Part shown: positions 22,473-36,300 of the stretch, one piece after another
How the letters are laid out: each line of letters begins with the position of its first letter
Numbering within the stretch: the first letter of the stretch is position 1
Source of the DNA: Pycnopodia helianthoides
Lineage: Eukaryota; Echinodermata; Asteroidea; Forcipulatida; Asteriidae
Reading direction: 5' to 3'
Assembly (NCBI GenBank): GCA_032158295.1
Contig: CM063243.1
Location: forward strand, 1,364,001 to 1,428,000
Length of the DNA stretch: 64,000 nucleotides
Position numbers and translations under genes: made by a program
The notes under the pieces: generated by a model
What the model was told of the DNA's origin: nothing
The model's database searches: none
Seen by the model: only the letters and a program-made list of their open reading frames with translations

Positions 22473-22640
22473 CGGCAGCCGGGCTATTATGACTCATTGA
22501 TTTCACATAAACAAAGTGGGTTAGACCCCCCCCCCCTTGTACTGACGTCATTGCGGCTACCTTCTGCCCATTTTCGGGAGTCGGTGCAAGCATGTGCAAG
22601 TGACGTCTAAACCGCGCGCGTCACCTAAAAATGCACAATA

Positions 22641-22808
22641 AACCTTATGCACATGACGTCATTTGAGTAGGCGCCCCTCGGCTAGAGGTCAGAAGAATGT
22701 TGCTCATAGGCTCATCCTGTGCGCTGCGCGTGCATGTGCGTTTCCGTTGTTTCAACATCGTTTTACCTCCAAGATGGCGGCGTGACTAACGTCAATGCAT
22801 AAGGTCCA
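22641..22808. mobile_element. MITE with CRE and YY1-like sites
   Basis: aaccttatgcacatgacgtc at the left, gcataaggtcc at the right, aagatggcggcgtga inside. Confidence 0.8.
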
Positions 22809-22810
22809 TA

Positions 22811-23729
22811 CCATTGATCAACATTATAATGTATGGTCCATACAGTAACACGCAGACAAACAGACTCCCAAAATGGCGTACACGATTTAATATTATGGGT
22901 GATGACTTGATCAGCAGTGAATCCAACTTGGACCAACCCTACACCAAGTTGAACGAGGCGAATTTGGGGTTTAATCGAGAAAAATAAAGCTAGACTAGTT
23001 TGAAAGTCGTTCATCATGTTGAGAATGTTTCCAACCTACCCAGAAAGAAAACTATCTTTATACTTAGGCGCTTCTTTTTGTTCATTGTCTTACACAACTT
23101 GACGTGCACTATTTAGATACAGACAATAAATGACTGTTAATTGACAGATACAACAATAATAAAGCATTGTTTCGGCTGTTGTTATTAATTGTAGATCAAC
23201 AATAGAGACTCACAGTTGCCTTTCGCAAAAGGTTAGTGCGCATGATTGTGTAAAATATGACCACAAATATTAATGCGCAAATCTTCTTCCAAACACTTTA
23301 TCGAATGCTGCACATTCCAGCTAAGCAAATAAGACACCACACACTTTGGGTCATCCGTAAAACATGACGTCATGGATGGGGGGTCATCATATAATTTTGA
23401 AATGTTCAAAATGATGCTTGATTTATTTACTGTATTGAGCGAAACCGTTCATGCATTACCCGTGGTGTGTTCAAAGGGCGTACAAGGAAAAGAGTAATTT
23501 TTTTTCCACAGGTTTTGCTTTCAAATATATCTTTATTCTGAAACACATTGATAAAAGAGTAAGTACCTTTACGAAAGACATAAGCGATTCCATAATAGAT
23601 GTAGAACTGATTTCTGAGACAATTTCTCAGAATCGTTTTTTGAGTTGTCAAACCTTCGGTTATTCTCAGATCCACCAATAATAACGAGAGATTTATATGC
23701 ACATGGTGTCACCGCAAACCTCACTAGAC
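22811..23729. other. Intergenic, no gene recognised
   Basis: AT-rich; nothing recognised. Confidence 0.35.
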
Positions 23730-24094
23730 TTAATTGGGCCCTGTACATTATTGGTAAGATCGAAAAACACAAATGTTCACAGATTCACACATAACTTACA
23801 TGATTTAAAGTAAGTAATGATAGAAAGGGTTCCTTAAAATATTTCTGCCTAAAATGCTATCGTTTCTGAGAAATGAATAAAACAATAGTTTTTATCGCGC
23901 GCGATAATGAACTCAATGTTTGAAAAACAGAAATTACATAAGGTCTCTTTTCACTATTTTCTCGTGATCTCGATGACCAATTGAGCTCAAATTTTCACAG
24001 GTTTGTTATTTCATGTATATGGTTAATCACACAAAACATGAACTTTGTTTGCGACTGTTTTGTCAGCTCTACCAATCCTGTATAATACCTTTAA
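23730..24094. mobile_element. TTAA-bounded MITE, family B
   Basis: TTAA ends; ttgggccctgtacattattg at the left and ctaccaatcctgtataatac at the right; contains ttttcactattttctcgtga. Inverse orientation of 33951-34295. Confidence 0.85.
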
Positions 24095-24215
24095 TGGTTG
24101 TCGATTGCTGATTTACAACAATAGAAATCAAACCAACACTAAGAAACAAAACAAAACGCCAGACAAAACCTAAAAGGAATTTCAGTACCCATTATTTCGT
24201 GGACGAAGGACGCAC

Positions 24216-24339
24216 AATCCCACCCTACTCCAAAACAATCCCACCCTACTCCAAAACAATCCCACCCTACTCCAAAACAATCCCACCCTACTCCAAAACA
24301 ATCCCACCCTACTCCAAAACAATCCCACCCTACTCCAAA
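24216..24339 (+). repeat. 21-bp tandem repeat, six copies
   Basis: aatcccaccctactccaaaac repeated with near-perfect identity. As a multiple of three it keeps frames open and creates spurious ORFs. Confidence 0.95.
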
Positions 24340-24885
24340 CTGACCCCTACCTCCAAGCGGCGCCTTAACTTGTTTACTTGGGGGGGGGTGGCTCATTGCT
24401 CTCCAGCGGGGAGCCCATGCAGAGACCATGTTTCCCCCTTCTTTGAGAACACTACCAGACTGTATCTGGATTTTTTCGATGGGGGGGGGGACACCTGATG
24501 GGGCACTGGAAAATTGATGGGGAGGGAGCACGTGCCCCAAGCCCCACCCCGCCCCCGTGGCTATGCCGTGTATATAGAAACCTCGATCATGACGTTTCCT
24601 TTCTCTCAACCCCGCCTTAAAGTTGCATAGCCCGATTTTCCTCGTATAAGAAATGTTCTCTTTTGAATGTTTCCTCTGAACGCAGTTTGACAGATGATGC
24701 CGTTTCATAGCTAAAAACCATGCACAAGATTTCTCATTATGGCATGGCCGGACCAAGCACACAATTCATGTAATAATGCCAAATTGTCTGTAGGCCTACA
24801 ATGGACGCGAGATAACGCCGGTATCCCGACAATAATTGTCAATTAACTACCACTTCTCATTGGCGTGTTTTGTTCGTGCAATGTC

Positions 24886-25084
24886 TTAAAGGAACATTAC
24901 AGAATTGGTAAGAAGAAAAAACTTTTTGATCACAGATTTACATAAAACTTACACGGTCTAATGATGATGATAGTAGAAAACTTCTACAGGTTTGTTAGTT
25001 TATGTATATGGTGGATTACATAAAGTGCTTACACTGCCAGCAACTGTTTTGTTAGCAAAAACCAATTCTGTAATGTTCCTTTAA
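24886..25084. mobile_element. TTAA-bounded MITE, family A, internally deleted
   Basis: TTAA ends and full termini but only 199 bp; the central ctcactgagcg part is missing. Confidence 0.85.
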
Positions 25085-26936
25085 AAGAAAGCTAATTATA
25101 TTATTCTCAAATCTAAAAAAAAAAAAAAATAGCTGTTCGAAATTAAAGCCTAAATTTGGGGGTCAACGGCCCCAAAACGTACCCCATCTTCAATGATGGC
25201 TGCATCAATCAACTTCTAGTTATTGTTACTCCACACTGTTCGTCCAGTCTCGAGATTATCTGCGATGTTTACAAACTGAGTTATTGAACAAGGTCTTTAT
25301 GTTAAAATCGATCTGCCGTTTCCAAATAATTGTTTTCCACGAACAGTTTATGTACAACTTAAATTAAGACTTTAAAGGGAGGGTATACTCGGTTGATTAC
25401 TCAACAAAATAATGGCCATACAAACATACTTGGTAAGAAGCACTGCAGCTGTTCATAATGTAAAACATGTTGAGACACGATTCCCTTCTAAGGAACGTGG
25501 TTTAAGAGAGAGGGATTCAAAAACATTTCAATCTAAGAAACGTTTCTGCGTAAACGTTTCTCCGATTGTTTATTCCAAATACGGATTATTCTTCCTGCGT
25601 GGACAAAACCGCTCCAGATATTCGGCGATATCTCAAAAACGCTACCACCTTTTGAAATTTTCACAGATTAGTTTTATTATATATGTCTACATTTATATAG
25701 GAACAATCGAACGGTTCCAAACACCTTAATGAATAATTTGCCTTTAAGTTCATCGAAATACCTTCTTCTACATCAACCTCGTCATTAAAAACAACTTTTG
25801 TTCCAATTTCCGCTCAGACTAGCTCCAATATATTTATACTCAGTACACTCCTTACTGATTTCGCCAGCAGTTATTGGAAAAAAACACGACACCCAAACAT
25901 TTTTTGACGGTCTCTGCAGACAGTCTACCCAATCAACAAAGTGTTAATTTCTCAATGGTCATTTACACGGGCCTACACACTTCCGATGTATAATTCCCTC
26001 AAGTGCAAAATGACGGTTAACATCGCAGTTCGTGTTAAGGGCAACTTCAAACAGTTGATTACAATTCATCAACACACCTTGCACTTTCTGCCTTTAGCCT
26101 TTGTTCAACACTCAACACACCTTGCACTTTCTACCTTAGCCTCTGTTCAACACGCCTGCTGATATTTCCAAGCCGTGTCTAGCACGGTTAATCACGGAGG
26201 AAGGTATCCATCGATAACACCCACTGCCAGACTAAACGCTGTGTAACACGTCTGTGTGACACGTCTGTTCATCTACAAGAAGCAAGTTAAAACTTGCTTC
26301 TTGCTTCAATGTGCGCGCAACATCCAGGTGTTGATAAAGTCCTTTGACGTCAGGCTTTACAACCCCAAATCATTACGCCCTGCCTGGTGGCAACTGTATT
26401 TTGCCCTAATTACAAGCTACTTAAACGACAGAAATGTACATGAGACTGTTAAACCATGCTTTTAGACACGTCTTCTAACAGATTAAAATTCAGCGTTAGG
26501 ACCAAAGAGTGCAGTGATAATATAAGTTCATATAGTCAGTGGCGAAACTAGAATGGGGGTAGGGGCGGGGGAGGGTAAAGCATGGGGAGGCTTTGGTACA
26601 TTTTTTCAATCTGGGGGGAGTTGGGGGGGGGGTAAATAGTTTTATGTACGATATAGTGCTGCTTACCACGGAGTTCTGCGCTTACAGCTTCCTGTTAAGC
26701 AAATATTCCACAGTTAGCAGCGCCCTGGAACTGGGAAATAGTGTTTCCGTTTCTCCAATTACATTATTTCTCATCCCACCCCTTCCCTTATAAATGGAGG
26801 GTGTTGAGTTAACCCGACTGTACACTAAACCAGCGTGATGCGAGTTGGGTCCGCACGCGACGCAAACGCGAGCAACTGCGTCCCAGTTATTGCGGGAGCA
26901 CTTATTATTATGGCACCTATTGCTAGCCTACCAGGG
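25085..26936. other. Intergenic, no gene recognised
   Basis: AT-rich; a two-copy direct repeat at about 26070-26155 (acacaccttgcactttct) and a fragment of the GGGCCC family near 26660. Confidence 0.35.
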
Positions 26937-27077
26937 GTCGATTTCACAAAACTCTCCCTAACTTAGGACTAGTCCTAGGCAATGCTAAGAGATAGGACTA
27001 TAGTCTTAAGTTAAGACCAGTTACTGGTCCTAACTTCAGATTAGACTATAGTCTTATCTCTTTGTAAAATCGGCCCC
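26937..27077. mobile_element. CGATTTCACAAA inverted-repeat element
   Basis: Left gtcgatttcacaaaactctc, right ctctttgtaaaatcggcccc; internal taggactagtccta-like palindromes. Confidence 0.75.
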
Positions 27078-27325
27078 AGCATTGTTTTCGGGTCTTTCGG
27101 GAAGTCTGCATTGTTTCATATCATTTCATTGACAAGCACAATATAACAGACAAAACAACCTTACACTAAGATCGAGAAAATTTAATACTTAATTGTAGAA
27201 ACTCGACACAGGTAAATGATGAAAAAACACTACTGATATATATGTCAATATCCAACGTCAAATCCATAAAGAAAAATGTGTGTTCTTGCAAGACACTGGA
27301 ATGATAGTCATAGAACACAAAACAG

Positions 27326-27331
27326 TTTATT
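27326..27331 (-). terminator. Candidate HHAT polyadenylation signal
   Basis: AATAAA on the - strand about 1.07 kb after the HHAT stop. The intervening sequence holds two repeat insertions (28117-28362 and 27731-28116). Other AT-rich candidates exist (for example around 28293), so the choice is tentative. Confidence 0.25.
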
Positions 27332-27581
27332 GTCAAACGAACTTAGAACTAGCAAATGTACAAAAATACTTATAAAAGCTACAATACATACAAAAATATG
27401 TCATTGATGCAAAATCTACTTTATATGTGAAAAGAAAATATATTTAAGGGGTTTCTATAAGTCAAAACATATCAAAAGCTACAAAATTGTTGTTTTATAA
27501 AATATAAAGATCAATATAAAAGTATAAAGCTAGCATTGGGAACACACTTTGTGTGTATTTTCTTGCTGAAGCTGTCCAGGG

Positions 27582-28362
27582 CAAAATTTCACAGAGCTTG
27601 TTTAAGCAGACAATATTGCTTAACAGTTTTCTGCTAAGCAAAAATGAGCAGGATACCAGTTACAAATGGTACTTTGACTGATAACCTTATTCTAGTAAGC
27701 AAATTTCTGTTGTGCTGGCTATTTTTGTGCTTAAAGGAACATTACAGAATTGCTAACAAAACATTTGCTGACAGTGTGAGCACTTTATATAATCCACCAT
27801 ATACATAAACTGACAAACCTGTAGAAGTTTGAGATCGATCAGCCTTCTGGGTCACGAGAAAATAGTGAAAAACCGATTACACATTTGCATGAAATCGTAT
27901 AGATTCAACAAATGAATATAACGCTCACTGAGCGATAAACTCCAATCGGAAAATTAGTTTATTCAATTCTCATCAAATATGGCATTTCAGACAGAAATAT
28001 TTTAAGGGTGTTTTCTACTATCATCATCATTAGACCTTGTAAGTTTTATGTAAATCTGTGATCAAAAAGTATATTTTACAAGTTTTTTTCTTACCAATTC
28101 TGTAATGTTCCTTTAAGCAGTAAAGTGGTATTTTTTCGGCCGGTAACCTTATTCTGGTAAGCACACTTCTTATCTGTTGTGCTTAGCTAGTTTTTGTGCT
28201 TAAGCAGTAAAGTGGTATTTTTGGGGCCGGTAACCTTATTCGTTGTTTTATAAAATATAAAGATCAATATAAAAGTATAAAACTAGCACATATTTATTAA
28301 GCATATATTTCTGTTGTGCTTAGGTAGTTTTTGTGCTTAAGCAGCTCTATGAAATTGGGCCC
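27582..28362. mobile_element. GGGCCC/AATTTCAT element split by a TTAA MITE
   Basis: Outer parts 27582-27730 and 28117-28362; the latter itself has a partial internal duplication. Lies within the likely HHAT 3' UTR. Confidence 0.7.
27731..28116 (+). mobile_element. TTAA-bounded MITE, family A, nested
   Basis: TTAA ends inside the gcttaagcag motif of the surrounding element, which shows the order of insertion. Confidence 0.9.
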
Positions 28363-28397
28363 TGGTGTCGAGAGCACTTGAGTTGTCTGAAGGTTAC

Positions 28398-28513
28398 TTA
28401 GATGTACTTCTTTGATAACAGCATTTTCTTGCCGTATCTTCTCTCCATTTCGGTCACTACCTGAATACAGCAGTAAAACGAGAACAACACTTGCAGAATA
28501 TTCCACGGCCAAT
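28398..28513 (-). CDS. HHAT: HHAT terminal exon
   Basis: Acceptor ctttcag; 116 bp to TAA at 28400-28398. The joined codon is Asp; it then encodes WPWNILQVLFSFYCCIQVVT and a basic tail ending KKYI, matching the GWPW...FLYCY end of vertebrate HHAT. Confidence 0.9.
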
Positions 28514-30318
28514 CTGAAAGATGAAATGCAACAAAGTAGAATATATCAGTTTACTTCCTTATACCATGCCCAATATAGGGCAGAGGGTATCCCCCCCCCA
28601 ATGTTCCCATACTTTAACACACTATGTTCCTCTTGTACAGAAGTACCCCCCCCCCACAAAAAAAAAAAAAAAATCCTCAAAAGAATTCCTGAGATTCCAA
28701 GCACACAATGAAGACACAATAGGGGGTAGTGCGCCATGTCCCCATATTGAGCACCAAATACACAGTCCATTCAGTGCCCATTTCACAAGATTGCCCTGCC
28801 TAGTCCCTTTATGTAGTTGCTAAACCCTGAAGCAAAATCTTTATCACAGATACAGTTATATAAGAACAGGATTCGAACTATTCCCTTGTCACCGACTAGG
28901 GAGTAAGACACCTCCTCTATAATGTGGGGGTCATGGGTTTGAATCCTATCTGAGTAGCCTATAGCTTTTTTCCACAAGGACCCGGAAAGCACCAAGTACA
29001 CAGTGCTTATCACACATCAGTGGAAAGATAAAACTAAACCAATATTCTTTATCGCCAATGCAATCATTACATCAACTGATTATCAATGTTAACATCATTA
29101 TTATAAACAGATTTTGACAACTGGCCATTAGTGGAATAAGGATAAACAATGACAATAAATAAAGGTAGTTCAAATGTTATAAATACAATCAGTTAAAAAA
29201 ATAGCAGTATGATTCAAGATTAAAAGACATGAAATAGTAAGACAATGCAATAAATAAAAGACAATATCAAAGATAAATGAATCAATGAAGCAAATAGAAT
29301 ATAAACAATGGTGCCTTTATGTATAAAGAACAACAAAACAGTTCAATGCAATTGGTTCGATTGATAAGCAAATTAATAAGAATTATCCACAGACATTGAG
29401 CTTGACGCTCTGTGTTCTGTTGTGGATGCAGAATATTAATACCATGCGTGGATAGCAAAATAATATCATAAGATACCTGTGGATGGCAACAACAATATCA
29501 TTAGATACGAGTGGATGGCAAAATAATATCATAAGAAACCTCTGGATGGCAACAATAATATCAATAGATACGTGTGGATGGCAACAACAATATCATTAGA
29601 TATGTGTGGATGGCAAAATAATATTGTAAGAAACCTTTGAATGGCAACAACAATATCATAAGAAACCTTTGGATGGCAACAACAATAATACCATTAGATA
29701 CGTGTGGATGGCAACAACAATATCATTAGAATTGTGTGGATGGCAACAACAATATCATTAGATATGTGTGGATGGCAAAATAATGTCATAAGAAACCTCT
29801 GGATGGCAACAATAATATCATTAGATACGTGTTGATGGCAACAACAATATCATTAGATATGTGTGGATGGCAAAATAATGTCATAAGAAACCTCTGGATG
29901 GCAACAATAATATCATTAGATAAGTGTGGATGGCAACAACAATATCATTAAATTCGTGTGGATGGCAAAATAATATCATAAAAAACCTGTGGATGGCAAA
30001 AAAAAAATCACCAGACATGTATGGATGCCCAAAATAATATCACAACACGCAAGTATAGCAACATGGCGACACACATTTGGAGTTGCTACGTGTTTTATTC
30101 GTCAATCCAAATGACGTAGTATAAGTTGGACAAGTTTAGCCATGCACACATTTAGCCATACACCCAGAAAAAACAAGGCATAAATAAAATGGCTGCAGAA
30201 GGTCCTGAGGGAGAGGGTCAAGCCCCCTCTAATTGTTGATACTGCAGTAATAGCATTAGTCTTGAAAGCTGCAATGTCAAAAGCTTTTATTTTGACAGTG
30301 AGAGCAAGTCACATATTA

Positions 30319-30349
<31 letters not shown>

Positions 30350-30358
30350 GAGAGAGAC

Positions 30359-30389
<31 letters not shown>

Positions 30390-33300
30390 CAGACAGACAG
30401 AGAGACAGACAGACAGACAGACAGAGAGGGGGTATGTACTTTCATTCTGCAAATACTCATTGTGTTACATCTAAAACTTACCACCCCAAAAAACTGTAGT
30501 CACAACAAAGTACGTCTTTGTGGTACCAAGAACAAACACCAGATTAGCAGATGCTAGGAACAAGTAGTTAGGCACAGCACAAGCCATATGAAATCGCCTC
30601 AGCATGGCACCGGACAGACCATTCTGTTGGATGAAATGAAAGTCACATCGTAAAGTAGCTGGGAAAACCTTTGACGTCAAGCTTTACCCTCCATGGTTTT
30701 GTCAGATCTGAGTCCAAAATAACTAACATTACCGATGGGTTTGATCAAACAATTTTAAGAGACGTTCTTGTTTACAACATTTTTGGCCAGGCTGCACCAA
30801 GATAAGAATTAAACGGATTAGAGTTAGAACTACAAATGGCATTGTTATTCATAAAAATTCAGAAATTCAGTTTTCATTAACGCATAGAAAATAGAAATTT
30901 ACATATAGGTAAAAACAATAATTTAACGACAGAATTACACAGATTAAAAAGGGAAGACATATATACTCAAACAAAACAATTTTTATCATACGAGAAAAGG
31001 TTACAAAGATTTACAATGGATGCAAAACCTGCAGTGAGGAAACATTCAAATAAATAATCTATTTACGTATACAGCTGATGGGGGGAATAAATGCATGGAT
31101 TTGGAAACAAAGGATTGCCTGTATTTAAGTAAGGTTTGTTTGAGGAACACAAAGTCTAAGACCAGATATATTAAAAACAAAGCAATCAAAAGGATCTATA
31201 ATGGAAAGCATACAAAACAAACCTTTTAACAATGATTATTGCATTAAAATGCAGGGTTTTATTCGTGTTAAATTACCGGAAATCTTTGCAGAGGAGTTGC
31301 TGCTAAATGTTAGGAGAAATAAGTTTTGTACAAGGAACACAAAGTTAAGGAACATTACACAATTGGTAAGAAAAAACTTGTAAAATATACTTTTTGATCA
31401 CAGATTTACATAAAACTTACACGGTCTAATGATGATGATAGTAGAGAAACATCCCTTGAAATATTTCTGTCTGAAATGCCATATTTGATGAGAAATGAAT
31501 AAACTAATTTTCCGATTGGAGTTTATCGCTCAGTGAGCGTTTTATTCATTTGTTGAATCTATATGATTTCATGCAAATGTGTAATCGGTTTTTCACTATT
31601 TTCTCGTGACCCAGATGGCCGATCGATCTCAAACCTCTACAGGTTTGTCAGTTTATGTATATGGTGGATTACATAAAGTGCTTACACTGCCAGCGACTGT
31701 TTTGTTAGCAAAAACCAATTCTGTAATGTTCCTTTAAGAATGGATCCATGAAAAACAAAGCCCCCCAAAAATCTATATTCGAAAGCATATAAAACAAAAC
31801 ATATTACAATGATCATTCCATTATAACATGGGGGTTCAATTTGTGTTCAAGTTACCTGAAATCTCTGAAGAGGACCGAAGTTGCTGCTACATGCCAGGAG
31901 AACTGCTTCGAGCTGAATGCCGACCAAGTTCAGGAGGGCCCAGTAGTACTGCGATTCAGTCCCGCCATGCCAGTAGGCGGTGAAGAAAAAACACACAAAA
32001 GCTGCAAAGGATTGACGCAGGACCCCTCGTCTGGAGCCACCCAGTGGGAAGTAGATGTACCTGTTGTATCAAGACAGGGTGAGGTGCGTTATGAATGGGC
32101 CAATTCTCTCCAGTGAGAAGTATTAATCAAACAGGTAGATTAGTTTAGGTCAGAATTAAAAATAAAACTGAGAATTTTTTTTTGGCTGTTGCAAACTGCT
32201 TACCAACCAAAAGGACCTGTGGTATAGACCATGTTACATTTGTTTACAGAGTGGTGACCTCGTACATTATAATGCTATTCCTGACGGGTAAGATGCTACA
32301 CAGGCTCAATGAGAAAATTTATATTTTGTGTCCTAATTTTCACATAAATTCAAAATTTACAAAAAGCAACAGCTGTACAGCTTTTGAGATGTTCCCCCCT
32401 TTCTTCATATCAAAAGTTGAGGAAAATCAGACAGTGCGATCTCCATAAAACATAAGATTTGTTGTATTCTTCCATTGAGCTGTGTACAAATGTGCCCGCC
32501 GGAAGTCCAGGCTCTGTGGCTCTTTTGTAAACATGTCACATCGTCTATAAATGCAAAAAATAGTTAATGGCCTGACGTTTCGACCCTTGCAGAGTCTTTC
32601 TCAAAATGACATGACAACACGCATAAACAGGTTTACAAGTGAAACAGAAGCAGTCAAGTGAAATTACATGACCCCCCCCCCCCCGTCTCCTTATTCACTT
32701 GTTTATCCCTTGCTTTTTCTGTTTGCTTCTTGCTTCTCTTTCTCTCTCTCTATTCATACATTACACAACACACGGACGTACATCTTTCTTGCTCAAGGAC
32801 ACCAAGAGTCATGAACAGAACTCGAACCCACTCTCAGCCAATCAGAAACACCAGAGCTTGAGTCCGGTGCGGTGCTCTTAATCACTCGGCCAAGACATGT
32901 CAATCAATAGTCTACAGAAATTATAGTACTCACTTTGTTAGCAAGTCATTCAATCCTCTATCAAAGTATCTGCAGAGACAAAAGACCCACAACAATAATT
33001 AAAGTCAACACTTGTAACCATCAAACTGAAGTATGGGTCTCCTAAGTTCAGTTAATTAACATTAAATAAAGTCTTTTCAATGCTGAATCAATTAAATATA
33101 GTATTGTTAGAAGTACAAGAAAAAAAGGTACATGTACTTATTGCATTTATTTACAAGTTCCTAATAATTATTTTCACACCACAGAAATTTCAATTCTCAA
33201 TTTAGAACATTTAATTCAAATTTTCCGTGCTGGTGCAAAAAGGTAGACAAGTATAGAAGAAATGTAATATAAAGGTTAAAGCATACATTAAACAGAGACA

Positions 33301-36300
33301 ACAACAAAAAGCATTGTTACAAGTACAAGAAAAAAAAGTACTTGTAGGTCATTCATTTTAAAAATTCCAGTAATTATTTCCTTTCACACCACAGAAATTT
33401 AATACAACATTTATTTCCCTGCTGGTGCAAAAAGGTAGCTGGTATAGCAGAAACTTAATAAGGTTAAAGCAAAGATAAAAAGAGACAAACAAAATATAGC
33501 ACTGTTACAAGTTCAAGGAGAGAAAAAAAAAAACTTGTTGGTCATCCATTTACAAGTTCCTCCTCATTTTGTTTTTCACACCACAGAACTTTCAATACAA
33601 TTCAATTCAATATAACATTTATTTCTGTGTTGGTTCAAAAAGGTAAACAATTCAGAAACATCATAAGGTTAAAGCAAAGATTAATTGAGACAAACAAAAT
33701 ATAAGATAATTTCAATAAATGGGATAATTTTCAATACACTTGGTTAGCCAACTGCTTACCAACCAAAAGGACCTATGGTATAAATGCAAATAATTGTTAA
33801 TGGCTCGACGTTTCGACTCGAACAGAGTCTTTCTTCAGCCATGGGAGAAAGACTCTGCAAGGGTCGAAACATCAAGCCATAAACAACTCTATTCTCTTAA
33901 AGGATGTAAACCTCCTCGGATTTGAATAAACAGCGGACGTTTAAAGGTGTTATACAGGATTGGTAGAGCTGACAAAACAGTCGCAAACGAAGTTCATGTT
34001 TTGTGTGATACATGAAATAACAAACCTGTGAAAATTTGAGCTCAATTGGTCATCGAGGTCACGAGAAAATAGTGAAAAGAGACCTTATGTGTTTTTCTGT
34101 TTTTCAAACATCGAGTTTATTATCGCACGCGATAAAATCTATTGTTTTATTCATTTCTCAGAAACGATAGCATTTTAGGCAGAAATATTTTAAGGAACCC
34201 TTTCTACCATTACTTACTTTAAATCATGTAAGTTATGTGTGAATCTGTGAACGATTGTGTTTTTCGATCTTACCAATAGTGTACAGGGCCTTTAACTGAC
34301 ATGGCCCCTGCCACCAATCATCTGAAAAATCAATCATCAAATTTAAAAGTGAGTTTCAGACACAAGTTTCTTGCTGTTATCATTCAGTCTGATATCTTCA
34401 ATTCAATTCAATTCAACTCAGTTCAACTGTACATTTAGTTTCACACGCAATTCACTAAATAACGGAGAACAGGTATAATGAAGGAATATAATAACGCATG
34501 AAGGCAAGGTCCAGGAAAGGCAAAGGCTTGCAGCGGCTTGCCGTAGAAATACAATAGACCTTATGCACATGACGTCATTTGAGTAGGGCGCCCTACCAAT
34601 TGGACAGACAAAAGCAAGAACAAACGATAGGTCTGACTCAAGACCATAAACAAACAGACGAACAGACATTAATAGCTGGAATTTTTAGTTCAGCAAGATG
34701 ATTGTAAAGACAATGAGTTGAATAGAAATTGCCAACAAAGGAAGATAGCGGAGGAAGCTATGTCTGGTGGGACTGATAAGCAAGGAGTAAACAAAGACAA
34801 TTTTTAACTTACTTCCACATATCTTTAAAGAAGTGCATGCTGAGGATACAGACAGGGTTGATCGGAGCTTCAACGTGGTCACATAATGCCATCACACGAG
34901 GCAAACTGTACAACACTAAAACCTTGAGTTGGAAGAACAGTAAATGATACAGTGCAAGGAAACCTGCAATGAAACACAGAGATGACGTTACTGACGAGAG
35001 ATCAACCAAACATCTCAAGACACGATTTTTCACAAAGAGCTATTGATCTTATAATGTGAATCAATCTTAATTAATCATTTTGGATTGAACAAGAAAAACT
35101 GACTAGAGCAGGATTTGGACATGCGACCTCCGGATTAACGTGGCAGTGCTCTACAAGCTGAGCTATCTAGCCCTAATGTTGGCGGTCTCCGTATTTGTTA
35201 ACAGCGTTGTTCAGGGACCGGGAGCCAGTCAAAAGCCATTCAACCTGTAACTGCATTATAACCCGGGATCACACCCAGGTTACCATTCAACCTGGGAAGC
35301 AGCAAGCAGAAGGATCACATTAAGGGGATGCAACTTTTTATTTTCCAATATATATCCTTCCAAACTTTTGTCTAGCCCCCAAGAAAATGCAAGGAAAAAA
35401 AGAAGAAAACAGAAAAAACATGCTGGAAAATAATGAATCTTCATTAAAAATTCAAATGAATAGATTTGCATGGTCTTGTCACATGTACGTTAACTGTTTC
35501 CAACCCATTTAACGATGGACAAGCTCGGTGCTTAGACTTTGTGGTTTCCGCCGGCGCATCCGCCTCGTAATGTTTTGTATGACATGAACATGAAACCAAT
35601 CTCAGTTTGGAAATGAAGCTTGTTACGCGCCAAATACATGAAAAATGTGCTGTACATATTACATAAAGGTTGCTTTTTGACTCCCAAAATGAAACAGCAG
35701 TAGCAAAAGTTAGTGGGTGACGTCAAGTGTAAAGGGTCTAGAACCGCACCTGCCATTTGGCTGCAGGTGCTACATACTCCTAAGGAGTTGAGATGGCTTC
35801 AGGAATGCTTATGGCTTGATGAACAGGTGTAAAAATAGTACAAGGTGCTTTGAGAGGCCTATTTGGCTATAAAAAGTGCATAATATATAATAGGTAGTAA
35901 TTAAAATGAAACTTGTTTAAAGGAACATTACAGAATTGGTTTTTGCTAACAAAACAGTTTCCGGCAGTGTAAGCACTTTATGTAATCGAGAAAATAGTGA
36001 AAAACCGATTACACATTTGCATGAAATCATATAGATTCAACAAATGAATAAAACGCTCACTGAGCGATAAACTCCAATCGGAAAATTAGTTTATTCATTT
36101 CTCATCAAATATGGCATTTCAGACAGAAATATTTCTACTATTTCTACTGTTTTCTACTATCATCATCATTAGACCGTGTAAGTTTGATGTAAATCTGTGA
36201 TCAAAAAGTACATTTTACAAGTATTTTTCTTACCAATTCTGTAATGTTCCTTTAAATAAGGGAAAATGTTGAGATGCTGAGATGTTTTCATAGACACTTA

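Noticed and set aside
24139..24762. 207-residue - strand ORF with FGVGWDC repeats
   Set aside because: The repeats are a translation of a 21-bp noncoding minisatellite; the rest matches nothing.
29447..30040. CRISPR-like array of about 33-bp spaced repeats
   Set aside because: No spacers: the whole unit varies slightly from copy to copy, in a eukaryotic intron.
30262..30484. Arg/Gln/Thr- and Ser/Leu/Val-repeat ORFs
   Set aside because: Translations of the (GACA)n/(GAGA)n microsatellite beside an HHAT exon.
31841..32116. 91-residue + strand ORF
   Set aside because: It is the antisense shadow of the HHAT catalytic-His exon (31856-32060).
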